This document shows, piece after piece, positions 7,468-16,113 of a DNA stretch of 53,698 bases. The notes beneath the pieces are model-generated. The model made no database searches, was not told the origin of the DNA, and saw nothing but the letters and a program-made list of their open reading frames with translations. Each line of letters starts with the position of its first letter. The first letter of the stretch is position 1. Source of the DNA: Bacillus sp. 103mf (lineage in GTDB: Bacteria > Bacillota > Bacilli > Bacillales > Bacillaceae_G); contig NZ_FPAF01000020.1 of assembly GCF_900116295.1 (NCBI RefSeq), positions 1-53,698 on the forward strand. Reading direction: 5' to 3'. The position numbers were made by a program, and so were the translations under genes.

Positions 7468-7842
7468 TTATAATCCAAAGGCTTCTTTCATTTTGGAAAG
7501 AAGTTGATAAACCCCCTCCTTTTCATTCGGGGATGTTTTTAAATAATTGCTGACTGCAATTTGAAAATACTTATAAATAGTTTCATAATCAATCACTACT
7601 TGACTATCTCGATAGTCGACTTCAACCCCTGTGAACTCTTCTTCGTAAAAAGCTTTGTCATAGTCATCTAAATCACTCCAAAAGGTAAATCCTCCGGAAT
7701 AATCCAATCCACACCCATTTCCATCACTTACATTCTCTAACACCCATTTAAAACTATTACACATTAAAGAAGAGTCCAATAGATTTTTTATTGGCAGATG
7801 CTCAGGGGTTATTAAATCATTAACATTAATTAATTCAATCAT
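7468..7842 (-). CDS. CdiI-like ribonuclease-toxin immunity protein
   Basis: A 124-residue protein (MIELINVNDLITPEHLPIKN; VLENVSDGNGCGLDYSGGF; FYEEEFTGVEVDYRDSQ) resembling proteins annotated as ribonuclease toxin immunity protein CdiI in Bacillus. The ATG at 7842 is preferred over TTG at 7854 because GAGGT lies 7 nt before it. The upstream gene stops at 7851, with the ribosome site overlapping the stop, so the two are probably translated together. No partner toxin is nearby, making it an orphan immunity gene. Confidence 0.6.
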   Translation of the reverse strand: MIELINVNDLITPEHLPIKNLLDSSLMCNSFKWVLENVSDGNGCGLDYSGGFTFWSDLDDYDKAFYEEEFTGVEVDYRDSQVVIDYETIYKYFQIAVSNYLKTSPNEKEGVYQLLSKMKEAFGL

Positions 7843-7850
7843 GATAGACC

Positions 7851-8213
7851 TCAATTTTTAGTTAGCCTAGTAATGTTTCCACGATAGTTAATTTCATTTT
7901 TTTCAACCTCAACGATAAGCTCTCCTAATATAATTTTTTCTAAATGCCACCACCAGTATTCAATTGGAACATTACTATTTCCCCATACTTTTAATGGTTT
8001 GAAATACTCATAAAACTCTTTTGCCCGACTAATTAATACCGTATCGTAATATGCTAACCTTTTTTTATCTTCACTATCTAATAATTCATATTGTGTCGCT
8101 AAAAGTTCTCTAGTTCTAAATGTATAAGCAAATTCAAATGGACTAACATCTAATTCATCTTCCACATCTATACCATAATTCTTTATTAACTTTTTTAGTT
8201 CTTCACTCATCAT
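7851..8213 (-). CDS. Presumed immunity protein in an overlapping pair
   Basis: A 120-residue soluble protein (MMSEELKKLIKNYGIDVEDE; FYEYFKPLKVWGNSNVPIEY; WWWHLEKIILGELIVEVEKN). Family not recognised. AAGGAGTTAGATA precedes the ATG. It is followed without a gap by the CdiI-like gene, and by context it is another immunity gene of the array; that role is inference. Confidence 0.5.
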   Translation of the reverse strand: MMSEELKKLIKNYGIDVEDELDVSPFEFAYTFRTRELLATQYELLDSEDKKRLAYYDTVLISRAKEFYEYFKPLKVWGNSNVPIEYWWWHLEKIILGELIVEVEKNEINYRGNITRLTKN

Positions 8214-8563
8214 TATCTAACTCCTTATTTTATTTCAATAGTCTGAGTCTCCCCTGCCAAGATGCCTAAATTTGCTCCTTACTCTGTCGGTACAAGCTGC
8301 ACTGTCTTTACATCATTCAATTCATACCAATTTAAATGGTCTACACGCCAACACTTTCTATTTTCTTATGTAATCCCACTGGGTTCCATCTAAAATTGAC
8401 GTGCTAATTCAGGAAAATTATGAAATTGCTCAGCTTAAAAATCAAAGCATTTATCGAGTCCTTTTCAATCTTAGAAGGGACTCTTTTTTATATCAAAAAT
8501 CGATAATCAGCTTGACCCTAACGCGACGTGATAGATTAAGCTCATTTTAGGAGGTGAATTCAA
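8214..8563. other. Eroded array DNA plus MerR-type promoter
   Basis: 8240-8345 (minus) holds the duplicated WYELNDVKTVQLVP fragment with a stop. On the plus strand TTGACC at 8512-8517 followed by CTAACGCGACGTGATAG resembles the operator-promoters of MerR-type regulators and precedes the gene at 8564. Confidence 0.45.
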
Positions 8564-8689
8564 ATGGTAACAATAGGAGATGTCAAACAGGCTACTGGTT
8601 TGTCCGAAAGAGCAATAAGACATTATTGTGATTTAAATACTCTGAAACTATCTTATGAATGTAATGAAAAATATATAAATAAGCGGTGA
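8564..8689 (+). pseudogene. Truncated MerR-family HTH, 41 residues
   Basis: ATG at 8564 follows GGAGGTGAATTCAA. The product reads MVTIGDVKQATGLSERAIRH, then YCDLNTLKLSYEC, which is the N-terminal helix-turn-helix of MerR regulators, but the protein stops after 41 residues, before the wing and dimerisation helix. Its TGA overlaps a GTG start of the next gene (GTGA, 8686-8689). It may be the surviving head of a once longer MerR protein or of a MerR-DUF2268 fusion. Confidence 0.6.
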
Positions 8690-9588
8690 TTAAAATGAAA
8701 ATCGATATGGAAGATACTTTAAGTCAATACGAAATTTTACTTTCATTACCTCTCAAAGAGAGAGAAAATTTCTTTAGATATACAATGATGAAACCTTTTG
8801 AGGAGATGTGGCATACAATTAACGTGCCACTTAAGGCCAAACAACCAAACGGATATGACGTTATGATGGCCACGAAAATGTTAGGGTATCTCGATATAAA
8901 AGAAAGTGATATAGCAAAAAAAGCATTGTACGATTTAAAAACAATAGATGCTCTAGAGATCGCTCAAACAGCATTAAACAGATGCATAGAGTTTGCAAAA
9001 GCTAATAACTTGGAAGTACGTGCAGAAGAATTAAAGTTTGGAATGTATATTGCTGACCCTGAAAAGCTAAAAAATCAAAATGGTTACTGTGGTTTTGGCG
9101 GAATACCTGGATATGTCACCATAACCGTTCACCTAAACAATTATAACATTTCGAGAATACCAGCGCTCATTGCTCATGAATTTCATCATAACCTCCGTTT
9201 TTCCTATTTCGATTGGAATCATGGAGACGTAACGCTAAGTGAATATTTAGTTATCGAAGGACTTGCCGATTCGTTTGCTACTGAGTTGTATGGTGAAGAA
9301 TATTTAGGCCCTTGGGTCACATCAATTGATGAAGAAGAACTCGAATATTCGATCCATGTCATTCGGGAAGGTTTTCATTTAAAAGGATTTGCGGAAGTTA
9401 GCAGCTACATGTTTGGAGATGAAATTGCTAAAAAAGAAGGTTATTCACCAGTAGGATTATCACCTGGCGCGGGTTATGCCGTAGGTTATTACGCCGTACA
9501 ATCTTTTATGAAAAAAAATAATATCACAATTCAAGAAGCCACATTGTTAAGTGCAGAAGAAATCATTACAGAATGTGGCGTTTTTTAA
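8686..9588 (+). CDS. DUF2268 putative zinc metalloprotease
   Basis: About 300 residues. The zinc-binding signature HEFHH (in LIAHEFHHNLRF, residues ~163-175) and a downstream glutamate in VIEGLADSFATELYG fit the DUF2268 predicted Zn-dependent protease family. Its frame starts at GTG 8686, overlapping the stop of the truncated MerR gene; ATG at 8695 is an alternative. It has no signal peptide, so it is probably cytoplasmic. It is the only plus-strand unit inside the minus-strand toxin/immunity array, and ends at a strong terminator (9620-9648), which suggests a separate insertion. Confidence 0.75.
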   Translation: MIKMKIDMEDTLSQYEILLSLPLKERENFFRYTMMKPFEEMWHTINVPLKAKQPNGYDVMMATKMLGYLDIKESDIAKKALYDLKTIDALEIAQTALNRCIEFAKANNLEVRAEELKFGMYIADPEKLKNQNGYCGFGGIPGYVTITVHLNNYNISRIPALIAHEFHHNLRFSYFDWNHGDVTLSEYLVIEGLADSFATELYGEEYLGPWVTSIDEEELEYSIHVIREGFHLKGFAEVSSYMFGDEIAKKEGYSPVGLSPGAGYAVGYYAVQSFMKKNNITIQEATLLSAEEIITECGVF

Positions 9589-9619
9589 AAACAGAGCACT
9601 TTAAAGTTTGAAGTATTAT

Positions 9620-9648
9620 AACGCAGAATGTACATTCTGCGTTATTTT
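9620..9648 (+). terminator. Terminator of the DUF2268 gene
   Basis: Arms AACGCAGAATG / CATTCTGCGTT with a 2-base loop, followed by ATTTTAT. Confidence 0.8.
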
Positions 9649-9654
9649 ATAAAT

Positions 9655-9775
9655 ATGCTGTGCAATCAAATGTCCACTTATTGCTTCCACTTGACCTAAA
9701 GTATCACCTGCACCTGTTTTTGCTATATTACCACCCGTAACTCCGCTAGAAGTTGAAGTTTTTACATTCAGAGAA
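9655..9775 (-). pseudogene. Toxin linker fossil
   Basis: A short frame reads VKTSTSSGVTGGNIAKTGAG, then DTLGQVEAISGHLIAQH, low-complexity text typical of the linker or tip of a polymorphic toxin. No start or complete domain. Confidence 0.35.
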
Positions 9776-9832
9776 AGCAGAGAAAAGATTTAACTAAAAA
9801 AATGCCACAGATACATAATTCTGTGACAACAT

Positions 9833-10048
9833 TTATATTCTGCTGTTTTTTGATAACTTCCTTTCAATGTATGAATAATCAAGTAATTCAAGTAGGTTTT
9901 TAGAAAGATAAATTAATTGATATTGATCCAATTCAGCGTTAACAATTAAAATGTCATTTTCTTTTCTAATAAGTTGATCAGATCCATTCTCTAGTAATAG
10001 CAAGTTCATTTCAAACCTTTTTATTAATTCTCCAATTACTTTAAACAA
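9833..10048 (-). CDS. Small presumed immunity protein, uncertain start
   Basis: 71 residues from TTG at 10048 (FKVIGELIKRFEMNLLLLEN; AELDQYQLIYLSKNLLELLD). The frame stays open upstream to about 10150 (ILIISHCELNVNKSIRVLIF) but contains no ATG, GTG or TTG there, although AGAAAGGC lies near its head; the original start codon may have been lost. Family not recognised; called immunity by position only. Confidence 0.4.
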   Translation of the reverse strand: MFKVIGELIKRFEMNLLLLENGSDQLIRKENDILIVNAELDQYQLIYLSKNLLELLDYSYIERKLSKNSRI

Positions 10049-10184
10049 AACATTTAAGCCCTCATTAAATGTTTTACCGAATATTAGTACTCTAATGGAC
10101 TTATTGACATTTAATTCACAATGACTAATTATTAAAATGGACTTTATTTTGCCTTTCTATATCTTTTCTTTTCAGCGAAAATGG

Positions 10185-10823
10185 TTACTCTACTGATTTC
10201 TTTATTTTCCCACAAATTTCTTTAGCATTAATTTTGTGATTAGAATTCTGCATAAGAGTATCCGAGAAATCTTCTATGAATTTTTTTACAGAAACTTCAA
10301 ATATACTACTTGGTACATATTCAACTCCTATTGAATTAATAAATGAAACCCCTTCTGAGATATAAGTCGATTCATTATTCCAAGCAATCTCTATTTCATC
10401 TCCAACTCTTCTGAAAAATACATCTGACAAAAATGAACCAGCTCTATTTGAAAACCAAGAATGTTTAAATTCCCAATCTTGTTTTTTGTCAAACCACTCA
10501 TTAAATTCATCCTCATGATCTAAATCAAATTCCAAACAATTTTCCAGTAGTTCAATAGAATGCTTTCCTTCAACAGGAAGAGGAAATGGCTCAGTACTCA
10601 ATATATGCTTTAGGTTTTCGCTAAACCACTCGACTATATACATTAAATTCCATTGATAGTTTACGACCATATCCTTACGTTTATATTGACAAATATCCTT
10701 TCCATTAATAAAAATTTGAAAACTCCCCCATGTTTCACCAATCAAATCGCTTTCATTAAAAGGATTATCGAGAAACTCATATTGAATTGCAAATGTGTTT
10801 TTTTCACCAAAAACTTTCAACAT
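10185..10823 (-). CDS. Presumed immunity protein, 212 residues
   Basis: Starts MLKVFGEKNTFAIQYEFLDN; ATG at 10823 is chosen because GGGGTG is 4-5 nt upstream. It contains several aromatic blocks (WGSFQIFINGKDICQYKR; WFDKKQDWEFKHSWFSNRAG; GDEIEIAWNNE). No signal peptide or membrane segment. I do not recognise the family. It sits between an eroded LXG remnant (10930-11310) and the small gene at 9833, in the immunity array. Confidence 0.5.
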   Translation of the reverse strand: MLKVFGEKNTFAIQYEFLDNPFNESDLIGETWGSFQIFINGKDICQYKRKDMVVNYQWNLMYIVEWFSENLKHILSTEPFPLPVEGKHSIELLENCLEFDLDHEDEFNEWFDKKQDWEFKHSWFSNRAGSFLSDVFFRRVGDEIEIAWNNESTYISEGVSFINSIGVEYVPSSIFEVSVKKFIEDFSDTLMQNSNHKINAKEICGKIKKSVE

Positions 10824-10929
10824 GAAACACCCCATTTGTTCTTTGGAAATTTATTGTATTTATTTTTGTAATCTTACCATTTTTGAACATCTACTTTAAT
10901 ACATTAGTAGGTACTCTTTTCCTTAGGAA

Positions 10930-11310
10930 CACTATCACTCGTACCTTTATCCTTAACAAATTGATAGATTGATAGTTTTCACTCAGCTTCACGCATTTTA
11001 TCTTCTGTAATTTTTTAAATAGCCGCCATACCTATATGCAATCCTTGTATACTAATAGATAATAAAAATAGAAAAACCACAATGAAATTAACCTTCAACG
11101 TGGATTTTCTTTTTATATTGAATGTAAATAACTACACTCAATATTTTTTAAATCTAAATTTTCAGACATTTTAAAATTGTATTCTTTAAGTTGTTTTCTA
11201 GCATGTTTTCACTCATTGATTCCATTGCTATGATTATTCGAAAAAGTATCATTTTGGCGTAATAACCCTTCACACAACGGATTCAATTTTACAATTGCTA
11301 TGATTATTAC
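10930..11310 (-). pseudogene. Fossil of a second LXG toxin gene
   Basis: Two pieces match the intact LXG protein at 20316-22091 in the same order. NPLCEGLLRQNDTFSNN (near 11240-11290) corresponds to YLCEELIRQNDAFPND, and SIQGLHIGMAAI-stop-KITEDKMREAE (near 10990-11050) to STQGLNMEWTGPIQKISEDK. After that comes SIYQFVKDKG, matching NYQFFKGEG far downstream, so a large internal deletion has also occurred. Stops and frameshifts make it inactive. Confidence 0.6.
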
Positions 11311-11346
11311 AGTTTTGCAGATTTGAACATATTAATTTCTTTCTCC

Positions 11347-11538
11347 TCATTTACCTTTTAATCTTCTTCCGATAAATTCCATTAAATAAGTAAAACCTAC
11401 TGCTAATCCACCAAAAATAAGTATCCAGAAAAACGCAAGAATACGGTCTCCTAATGACTGTGGAAGAAGAAACATAAGAATAGCAATAATAGGTACTGTT
11501 ATTAAATATATAATTCTCATTTGTTTAAACGGACGCAT
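11347..11538 (-). CDS. Small two-TM membrane protein
   Basis: 63 residues, MRPFKQMRIIYLITVPIIAI, then LMFLLPQSLGDRILAFFW and ILIFGGLAVGFTYLMEFIGR, ending in basic RRLKGK. Two hydrophobic helices with positive ends. AAAGGAGTAAATAT precedes the ATG. Function unknown; not obviously part of the toxin/immunity set. Confidence 0.5.
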   Translation of the reverse strand: MRPFKQMRIIYLITVPIIAILMFLLPQSLGDRILAFFWILIFGGLAVGFTYLMEFIGRRLKGK

Positions 11539-12131
11539 ATATTTACTCCTTTTTCTTTAGTGTTACAAGAAATTCAACAGCAAATTCTTTATATAAGAGC
11601 GTATAAAATTCATTTCTGACCATTTGAATTAAAAACTACATTATTTATTTCCAATATACAACAAAAGAAGATGATTTCCTTATATTTCTTGTGCACTTTA
11701 TCATTTAACAGCTGAAAAGAATAATCTAGGCCCTAGGTTTGTGTTCATTATCTAATAAACTATCATCTTTGTTCCCGTCACCTTATCTTATTATTACAAT
11801 CAAACTCCGTGATGGTACAGCCCTCACCAGGTCTCAATTTTCAAACTTAGTATTGTTCGTATTATCTCACTCATTAATCTTTATTTTCCTTTTTGTTCTC
11901 TTGCTTTATGTGCCTGCATATAATCACCTTTAGCATTACGAACTTTGTCATTCTCGTGTTTAAATATAAATAGAGTAATAATTGTGGTAGTTTTATTTAA
12001 ATGTCACTGTAACCAATCTCATGAGTTAACATCCTGCTTATTTTAATTAAATATTTGATGATTTAATCCTAACGATCTTTAAAACGCAAAAAACCTTTAA
12101 AGGCATACAGCCAATCAAGGTTAGCAAAAAA
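11539..12131. other. Eroded array DNA
   Basis: No intact gene. On the minus strand at about 11885-11960, HENDKVRNAKGDYMQAHKAR and EQKGK before a stop look like the end of a toxin. Short stretches at 12005-12035 and 12070-12115 repeat sequences found at 13215-13250 and 14605-14635. Confidence 0.4.
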
Positions 12132-12476
12132 TCATTCAAGGTCTTCAAACCAACAAGTGAAAAATCGTACCTTGTCATTAAAAAAGACTGTACCTTCATT
12201 ATTGATAGTAGAACTAGCTGAAATTTTCCCCTTATTCCACAACCATTTATTTGATACCTTTTCAAGTATTTTTTCCGCTTTCTCAATATCAATAATGCTT
12301 ATTGACGTTTCTATGTTACACACAATAGTAAACCAACCGTCACATTTCCAATAAGGTTCGTTTGAGCTTACATCATGTGAAATAATAATGGTGTCTATTT
12401 TTTGTAATAATTCATGCAAAATTTTCAATGCTTCGTTCTCATTCTGACATTCTACAAATAAACTAAGTTGGAACAT
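12132..12476 (-). CDS. Presumed immunity protein (pair with 12568)
   Basis: 114 residues beginning MFQLSLFVECQNENEALKIL with EPYWKCDGWFTIVC in the middle and RFFTCWFEDLE at the end. The second of two adjacent ATGs is preferred because GGAGG is 6 nt upstream. The C-terminus resembles that of the next gene upstream (VFHCLFEDGY), suggesting that both belong to one immunity family or were kept beside copies of the same toxin. Family not identified. Confidence 0.5.
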   Translation of the reverse strand: MFQLSLFVECQNENEALKILHELLQKIDTIIISHDVSSNEPYWKCDGWFTIVCNIETSISIIDIEKAEKILEKVSNKWLWNKGKISASSTINNEGTVFFNDKVRFFTCWFEDLE

Positions 12477-12567
12477 CATACTCCTCCTAATATGTTAGTG
12501 CGAAATTGTGCCATCTGGAGCAACAAGCGCCTTATTCCTATCTTATAAGTATTTCATGACAAATCTT

Positions 12568-13101
12568 TTAATAACCGTCTTCAAATAAGCAGTGAAATAC
12601 TGTTACTTTTTCCTCTCTAAGTTCTAATGAAATGTTAGGTATTTCTATTTCTAATAAATTCTTTTCAAGTAATTGTATGCCTTCATTCTCTAAACACTTC
12701 AAAATCTCATTACCAATTTGTTTTGTAGTTTCATCGAATGGTTCATATTGTTCCTGCATTTCAATATCACCTTCAACATACTCATATTTAATATATTTTG
12801 CTGCAGCATATGGAGCGATTGCCGAGATATAAACTAATAATCCATTTAAATAGGAATTCTCTCTAATATATGAATTAAACTTATCCGTACCGATTTGTAA
12901 TCCAGGATATATCGAAGATTGAATATATAGCGTAAAACATTTTGAGTAATTAAAATCTGTCAGATTATCAATGTGAATATCCCTAGTTTCATGGGTGAAT
13001 TTATTAGTCCAAACATTAGTATCAACATAATTAAGCAAAACATATCCAAAATCACCACAATGGTAAAGTCCTTCAATGGTATTTAAAACTTTTTGTTTCA
13101 T
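12568..13101 (-). CDS. Presumed immunity protein, 177 residues
   Basis: MKQKVLNTIEGLYHCGDFGY, aromatic and acidic, ending EEKVTVFHCLFEDGY. ATGGAGGC precedes the start. A toxin-tip fossil (KAGAFGGGSASKQVTYIYGY) lies directly upstream at about 13110-13190. No signal peptide. Family not recognised; immunity role inferred from position and from the shared FED tail with the 12132 gene. Confidence 0.5.
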   Translation of the reverse strand: MKQKVLNTIEGLYHCGDFGYVLLNYVDTNVWTNKFTHETRDIHIDNLTDFNYSKCFTLYIQSSIYPGLQIGTDKFNSYIRENSYLNGLLVYISAIAPYAAAKYIKYEYVEGDIEMQEQYEPFDETTKQIGNEILKCLENEGIQLLEKNLLEIEIPNISLELREEKVTVFHCLFEDGY

Positions 13102-13388
13102 AAATAGCCTCCATTATTTTACCGAATAGCCATAGATATAAGTAACTTGTTTAGATGCCGAACCTCCTCCAAAAGCCCCTGCTTTCACAAATAGAGTGAA
13201 AACACATTAAAACTTGATGTGGTAAGTTGTATGTAAATGTCACCGCAACCACTCTCATATGAAACTGGCTCAATGCGGAAAGCTTATTCCTATATATGAT
13301 TCGTGTGGGAATAAGCTTTAAAAAGGTTATCAATTATTTGCTAAGGATTTTAGTGTTTGAATTTGTTGGTTGTAAACAATTAGATTCT
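13102..13388 (-). pseudogene. Toxin-tip fossil and spacer
   Basis: A frame without a start ends KAGAFGGGSASKQVTYIYGY-SVK-stop just before the 12568 gene; further upstream the match is broken by stops. 13215-13245 is similar to 12005-12035. Confidence 0.35.
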
Positions 13389-13802
13389 TTAAGAATCAAT
13401 CTTCACGAGGAAATCTTCAAGTATTTTCTTTACTGGTATGCTTGCTTTTGGAAGTATTTCATTTATTCGATGCAGTATGGATGGATCGTTCAATAGCATT
13501 TGCTTATTTTCTACAGTTGTAAAGCTTCTTAGGGTATCTATACATATCACAAAGAGTTCTTCAGCTTCAATGCTAAGCAATGATAGTAATATTCCGAATT
13601 CATATACATTACAGTTACTATCCATACAGTATGCCAGTTTTTTCTGCCATTCTATCGGTTTAGTAAGTGTCTCACCTGCTAATTCCTCCCAATCTTTTTG
13701 GCTAAACTCTAATAATATCTCGCTTGCAATTATACAACCATCATCGTACCATGCGTCCTCAGTTGTATACGCAGATAAAAGATTATCTAATTCTTTATAC
13801 AT
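13389..13802 (-). CDS. Presumed immunity protein, helical
   Basis: 137 residues from ATG 13802 (GGAAAGGTGATAAAA upstream): MYKELDNLLSAYTTEDAWYD, FSQKDWEELAGETLTKPIEW, then mainly helical text. The arrangement (early DxWxDD, FSxxDWEEL and WQxxLAY) is shared with helical immunity proteins next to LXG and CDI toxins, and it loosely resembles the deaminase partner gene at 19898 (IIEEDWQNINTSDF). Family name not assigned. Confidence 0.5.
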   Translation of the reverse strand: MYKELDNLLSAYTTEDAWYDDGCIIASEILLEFSQKDWEELAGETLTKPIEWQKKLAYCMDSNCNVYEFGILLSLLSIEAEELFVICIDTLRSFTTVENKQMLLNDPSILHRINEILPKASIPVKKILEDFLVKIDS

Positions 13803-14029
13803 TTTTATCACCTTTCCATTTAAATCTTAAAATCCTGATGGACGAGATGCATTCACACTTCCTGTTTAGTAATCGCTAGTTACATCATCACCAATTTTGA
13901 TAACATCAATCTCAACTCCATTTATTATTACTCTATACCAAAAGGAATCTAATAAGACATTCCATATAGCAAGTAATTTTTTGTCCAAATGAGTTACAAC
14001 ATAGCTTAGGAACTCTTAGATGTCTTCTT
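13803..14029. other. Eroded spacer
   Basis: No gene. The stretch near 13998-14020 resembles the end of the gene at 18139-18160, suggesting a fossil of a related immunity gene. Confidence 0.35.
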
Positions 14030-14371
14030 TTACAATTCTATATCTTTTCCTTCTGCTACTACCTTATCTCTCCATAACATTAGTAATTTTCTAAATTCAG
14101 AGGTTTCAATTCTACACTGGTTATTTGGAGGGCTCATAAAAAAGTTAATTGCACTTGTATAATTAGATTCTATATAAACAGCTGCCACATTCCCCTCTAT
14201 TTCATAATGTGGGAATTTTTTGTCTAACACACTATCTAAAACCTGTATATATTCATCTGCCTCATCGTCTAAAATATCTTCTAAAAAATGAGAGATAATA
14301 GAAATTTCTTTTGGCAAACGTATTCTCAATCCCCCAAGCCCATTACGATAAAATTCATATGTATATTTCAT
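14030..14371 (-). CDS. Presumed immunity protein, 113 residues
   Basis: MKYTYEFYRNGLGGLRIRLP, then KEISIISHFLEDILDDEADE and EIEGNVAAVYIESNYTSAIN, ending with CRIETSEFRKLLMLWRDKV. This pattern (FYxxGLGxLxxRLPKE, GGN, IETxEFxxLxxxW) is common in small proteins beside polymorphic toxins. CAAGGAGGTGAAAA precedes the ATG, and the stop of a toxin-tip fossil lies inside that ribosome site, so it was once coupled to a toxin. No partner toxin survives. Confidence 0.55.
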   Translation of the reverse strand: MKYTYEFYRNGLGGLRIRLPKEISIISHFLEDILDDEADEYIQVLDSVLDKKFPHYEIEGNVAAVYIESNYTSAINFFMSPPNNQCRIETSEFRKLLMLWRDKVVAEGKDIEL

Positions 14372-14374
14372 TTT

Positions 14375-14600
14375 TCACCTCCTTGTATGAATAGGATATG
14401 CTGTTATTATCTCATTATTTTCTATAGCTATTACTTCTTCAATTTCAACTTCACGAACTTTGTCATTACCCTGTTTAAAGTATAAGTCAAGTAATAAATT
14501 TTTTAGGCACTGCAATTAATCTCGTACGTTTGTTACCTTCGTGGTCTTTTGATTCAAATGTCGATTTACATTTCATTTAACTATAAACTTTTTATAACTA
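14375..14600 (-). pseudogene. Toxin C-terminus fossils
   Basis: Directly before the 14030 gene a startless frame reads GNDKVREVEIEEVIAIENNE, then IITAYPIHTRR and a stop; the ITAYP ending is common in nuclease-type toxin tips. Further upstream, TFESKDHEGNKRTRLIAVPK is a second fragment separated by stops. Confidence 0.4.
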
Positions 14601-14655
14601 TAAAAAACCTTGAAAGGCTAAAAGCCAATCAAGATCAAAATTTAAATAGCGACTA

Positions 14656-14994
14656 TTATTTATGTATTTCCCTTTCCCATACTTTCTTTCCGTCGATTAA
14701 AAATACTGCACTTGGTGGATCATCATAGAGAGAAATTTCAACCAATGAACCTTTCTCTTGTATTAACCAATTATATATACTGCTTTCTTTACTAGTAGGA
14801 TGGGCTAAAATATCATTTACTTGAAATGCAACAGCATAATATTCTGTATAATTCACATCATCGTCATCCAACCCATTGTCTGTTTCAAAGAGTGTGTCTG
14901 GTTTACCGATAATCTTTAATCCACTTTGCCATTCTATTATCAGTTCACTACCTCCATACTCATCTAATGTTTTTATTAAAGAATTATATTCCAT
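14656..14994 (-). CDS. Presumed immunity protein for the type-50 toxin remnant
   Basis: 112 residues from ATG 14994 (AAAGGATG upstream): [40 protein letters not shown], then [20 protein letters not shown]. It follows immediately after a broken polymorphic-toxin type-50 domain at 15013-15400, so it is the likely former antidote. Family not named. Intact, whereas its toxin is dead. Confidence 0.55.
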   Translation of the reverse strand: MEYNSLIKTLDEYGGSELIIEWQSGLKIIGKPDTLFETDNGLDDDDVNYTEYYAVAFQVNDILAHPTSKESSIYNWLIQEKGSLVEISLYDDPPSAVFLIDGKKVWEREIHK

Positions 14995-15012
14995 TTGTAT
15001 CATCCTTTTCTT

Positions 15013-15400
15013 ATGGTTCTAATGGTTTTGAAGGAACTATGTGCGCACCGTCTTTTCCATAATGTATCATGCCTCTAGTAGTCTATATATATTTCTCAGT
15101 TTGCATATCATAGTATTTTCCTATTACTTGACAAAAGTCTACTCTTTCTCTACCGTTTTTTAGTACTGTACCTACCCCTGCAAATTTATCAAGCAATTCT
15201 TGTGCTGTTTTATTATCACCATAGAATATACTCTTGTTTTTACCGTTTGCTACTTCCTGTTTATAGTTTGGTGTATCGGGAATATGCTTTTATTGAGCTC
15301 CAGCTTTCACTTTTATTAAGTAACCATCTACTTCACTGTATGGACCTTTAGCTACAGAATCTTTTCTATCGTTATTTTTATTCTTTTCAATTTCTCTTCA
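15013..15400 (-). pseudogene. Polymorphic toxin type-50 domain, broken
   Basis: Reads KHIPDTPNYKQEVANGKNKS, then DNKTAQELLDKFAGVGTVLK, NGRERVDFCQVIGKYYDMQT and, after an in-frame TAG, TTRGMIHYGKDGAHIVPSKP. These blocks match the polymorphic toxin type 50 domain. A further stop separates it from the upstream linker (GPYSEVDGYLIKVKAGAQ). There is no delivery domain. At least two stops make it inactive, and its likely immunity gene lies just downstream. Confidence 0.6.
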
Positions 15401-15597
15401 TGAAAAAGAGCAAATATTTCTTGTTTGAAACATTTGCCCTTTTTCTTTGTTATAATACATATTTATTTTTTCTATTTGTTACAACTTATTGCATTCTTAA
15501 AATCCATCAAATTTTATAGCAAGAATCTAGAAAAATAAAAGTTATTTGTATACTAATTATGCATTATTAAGCAAGAATATAATCTTTTATTGTAACT

Positions 15598-16020
15598 ACT
15601 CAGCCATACATTTCGTTTAGAAGTTTAGTAAAGAATATAATTCCAGCAAAAATACCATGTGCAACAACACCCAATCCAGCCACTATAACAGCTCCATCCA
15701 CTATAATAACAATTGGTGTTGCTGCCCCAAGAGTTCCTAATCCCGTTACTAGAGCTAAAAAATTAAAGCCTGCTATGAAGCTAAGAGCTTCTTGAATTTC
15801 TAAGATGGATGCCACTCCTACTAAAACATGTCCCGCAAAACTTCCAGCTTGATAGGTTAACTTGCTTTCTAATTCATCATTATCAGGCAATTTTAATCCA
15901 ATATAGTCTTCTAAAACTGCACTGCCAGCACCTTGGGCAAATTCGATAACACCTTGCAGAAATTAGAGGTTCTAATACTTGTTTTGCTTTATTACTAACC
16001 ATCAGTGTGCCGAATTCTCC
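15598..16020 (-). pseudogene. Pretoxin linker remnant
   Basis: Reads AQGAGSAVLEDYIGLKLPDN, YQAGSFAGHVLVGVASILEI and GFNFLALVTGLGTLGAATPI, then a glycine-rich hydrophobic run ending LLNEMYG. It is the hydrophobic pretoxin segment that precedes the toxic tip in LXG-type proteins and is paralogous to the head of the cassette at 17151. The toxic tip is gone and a frameshift lies near 15955. The open 96-codon part (15600-15890) is unlikely to be a functional gene. Confidence 0.55.
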
Positions 16021-16113
16021 CCAAAACATAGGTTAATAACTTCGATTATCTGCTTCCTCACTATTGACTTTACCTATTTTACAATTAATTAGATAATCCT
16101 TAGTATTTTTTGT

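Noticed and set aside
15600-15890. 96-codon frame as an independent membrane protein
   Set aside because: It is the hydrophobic pretoxin linker of a decayed LXG-type cassette, with homology continuing upstream in frame without a start.
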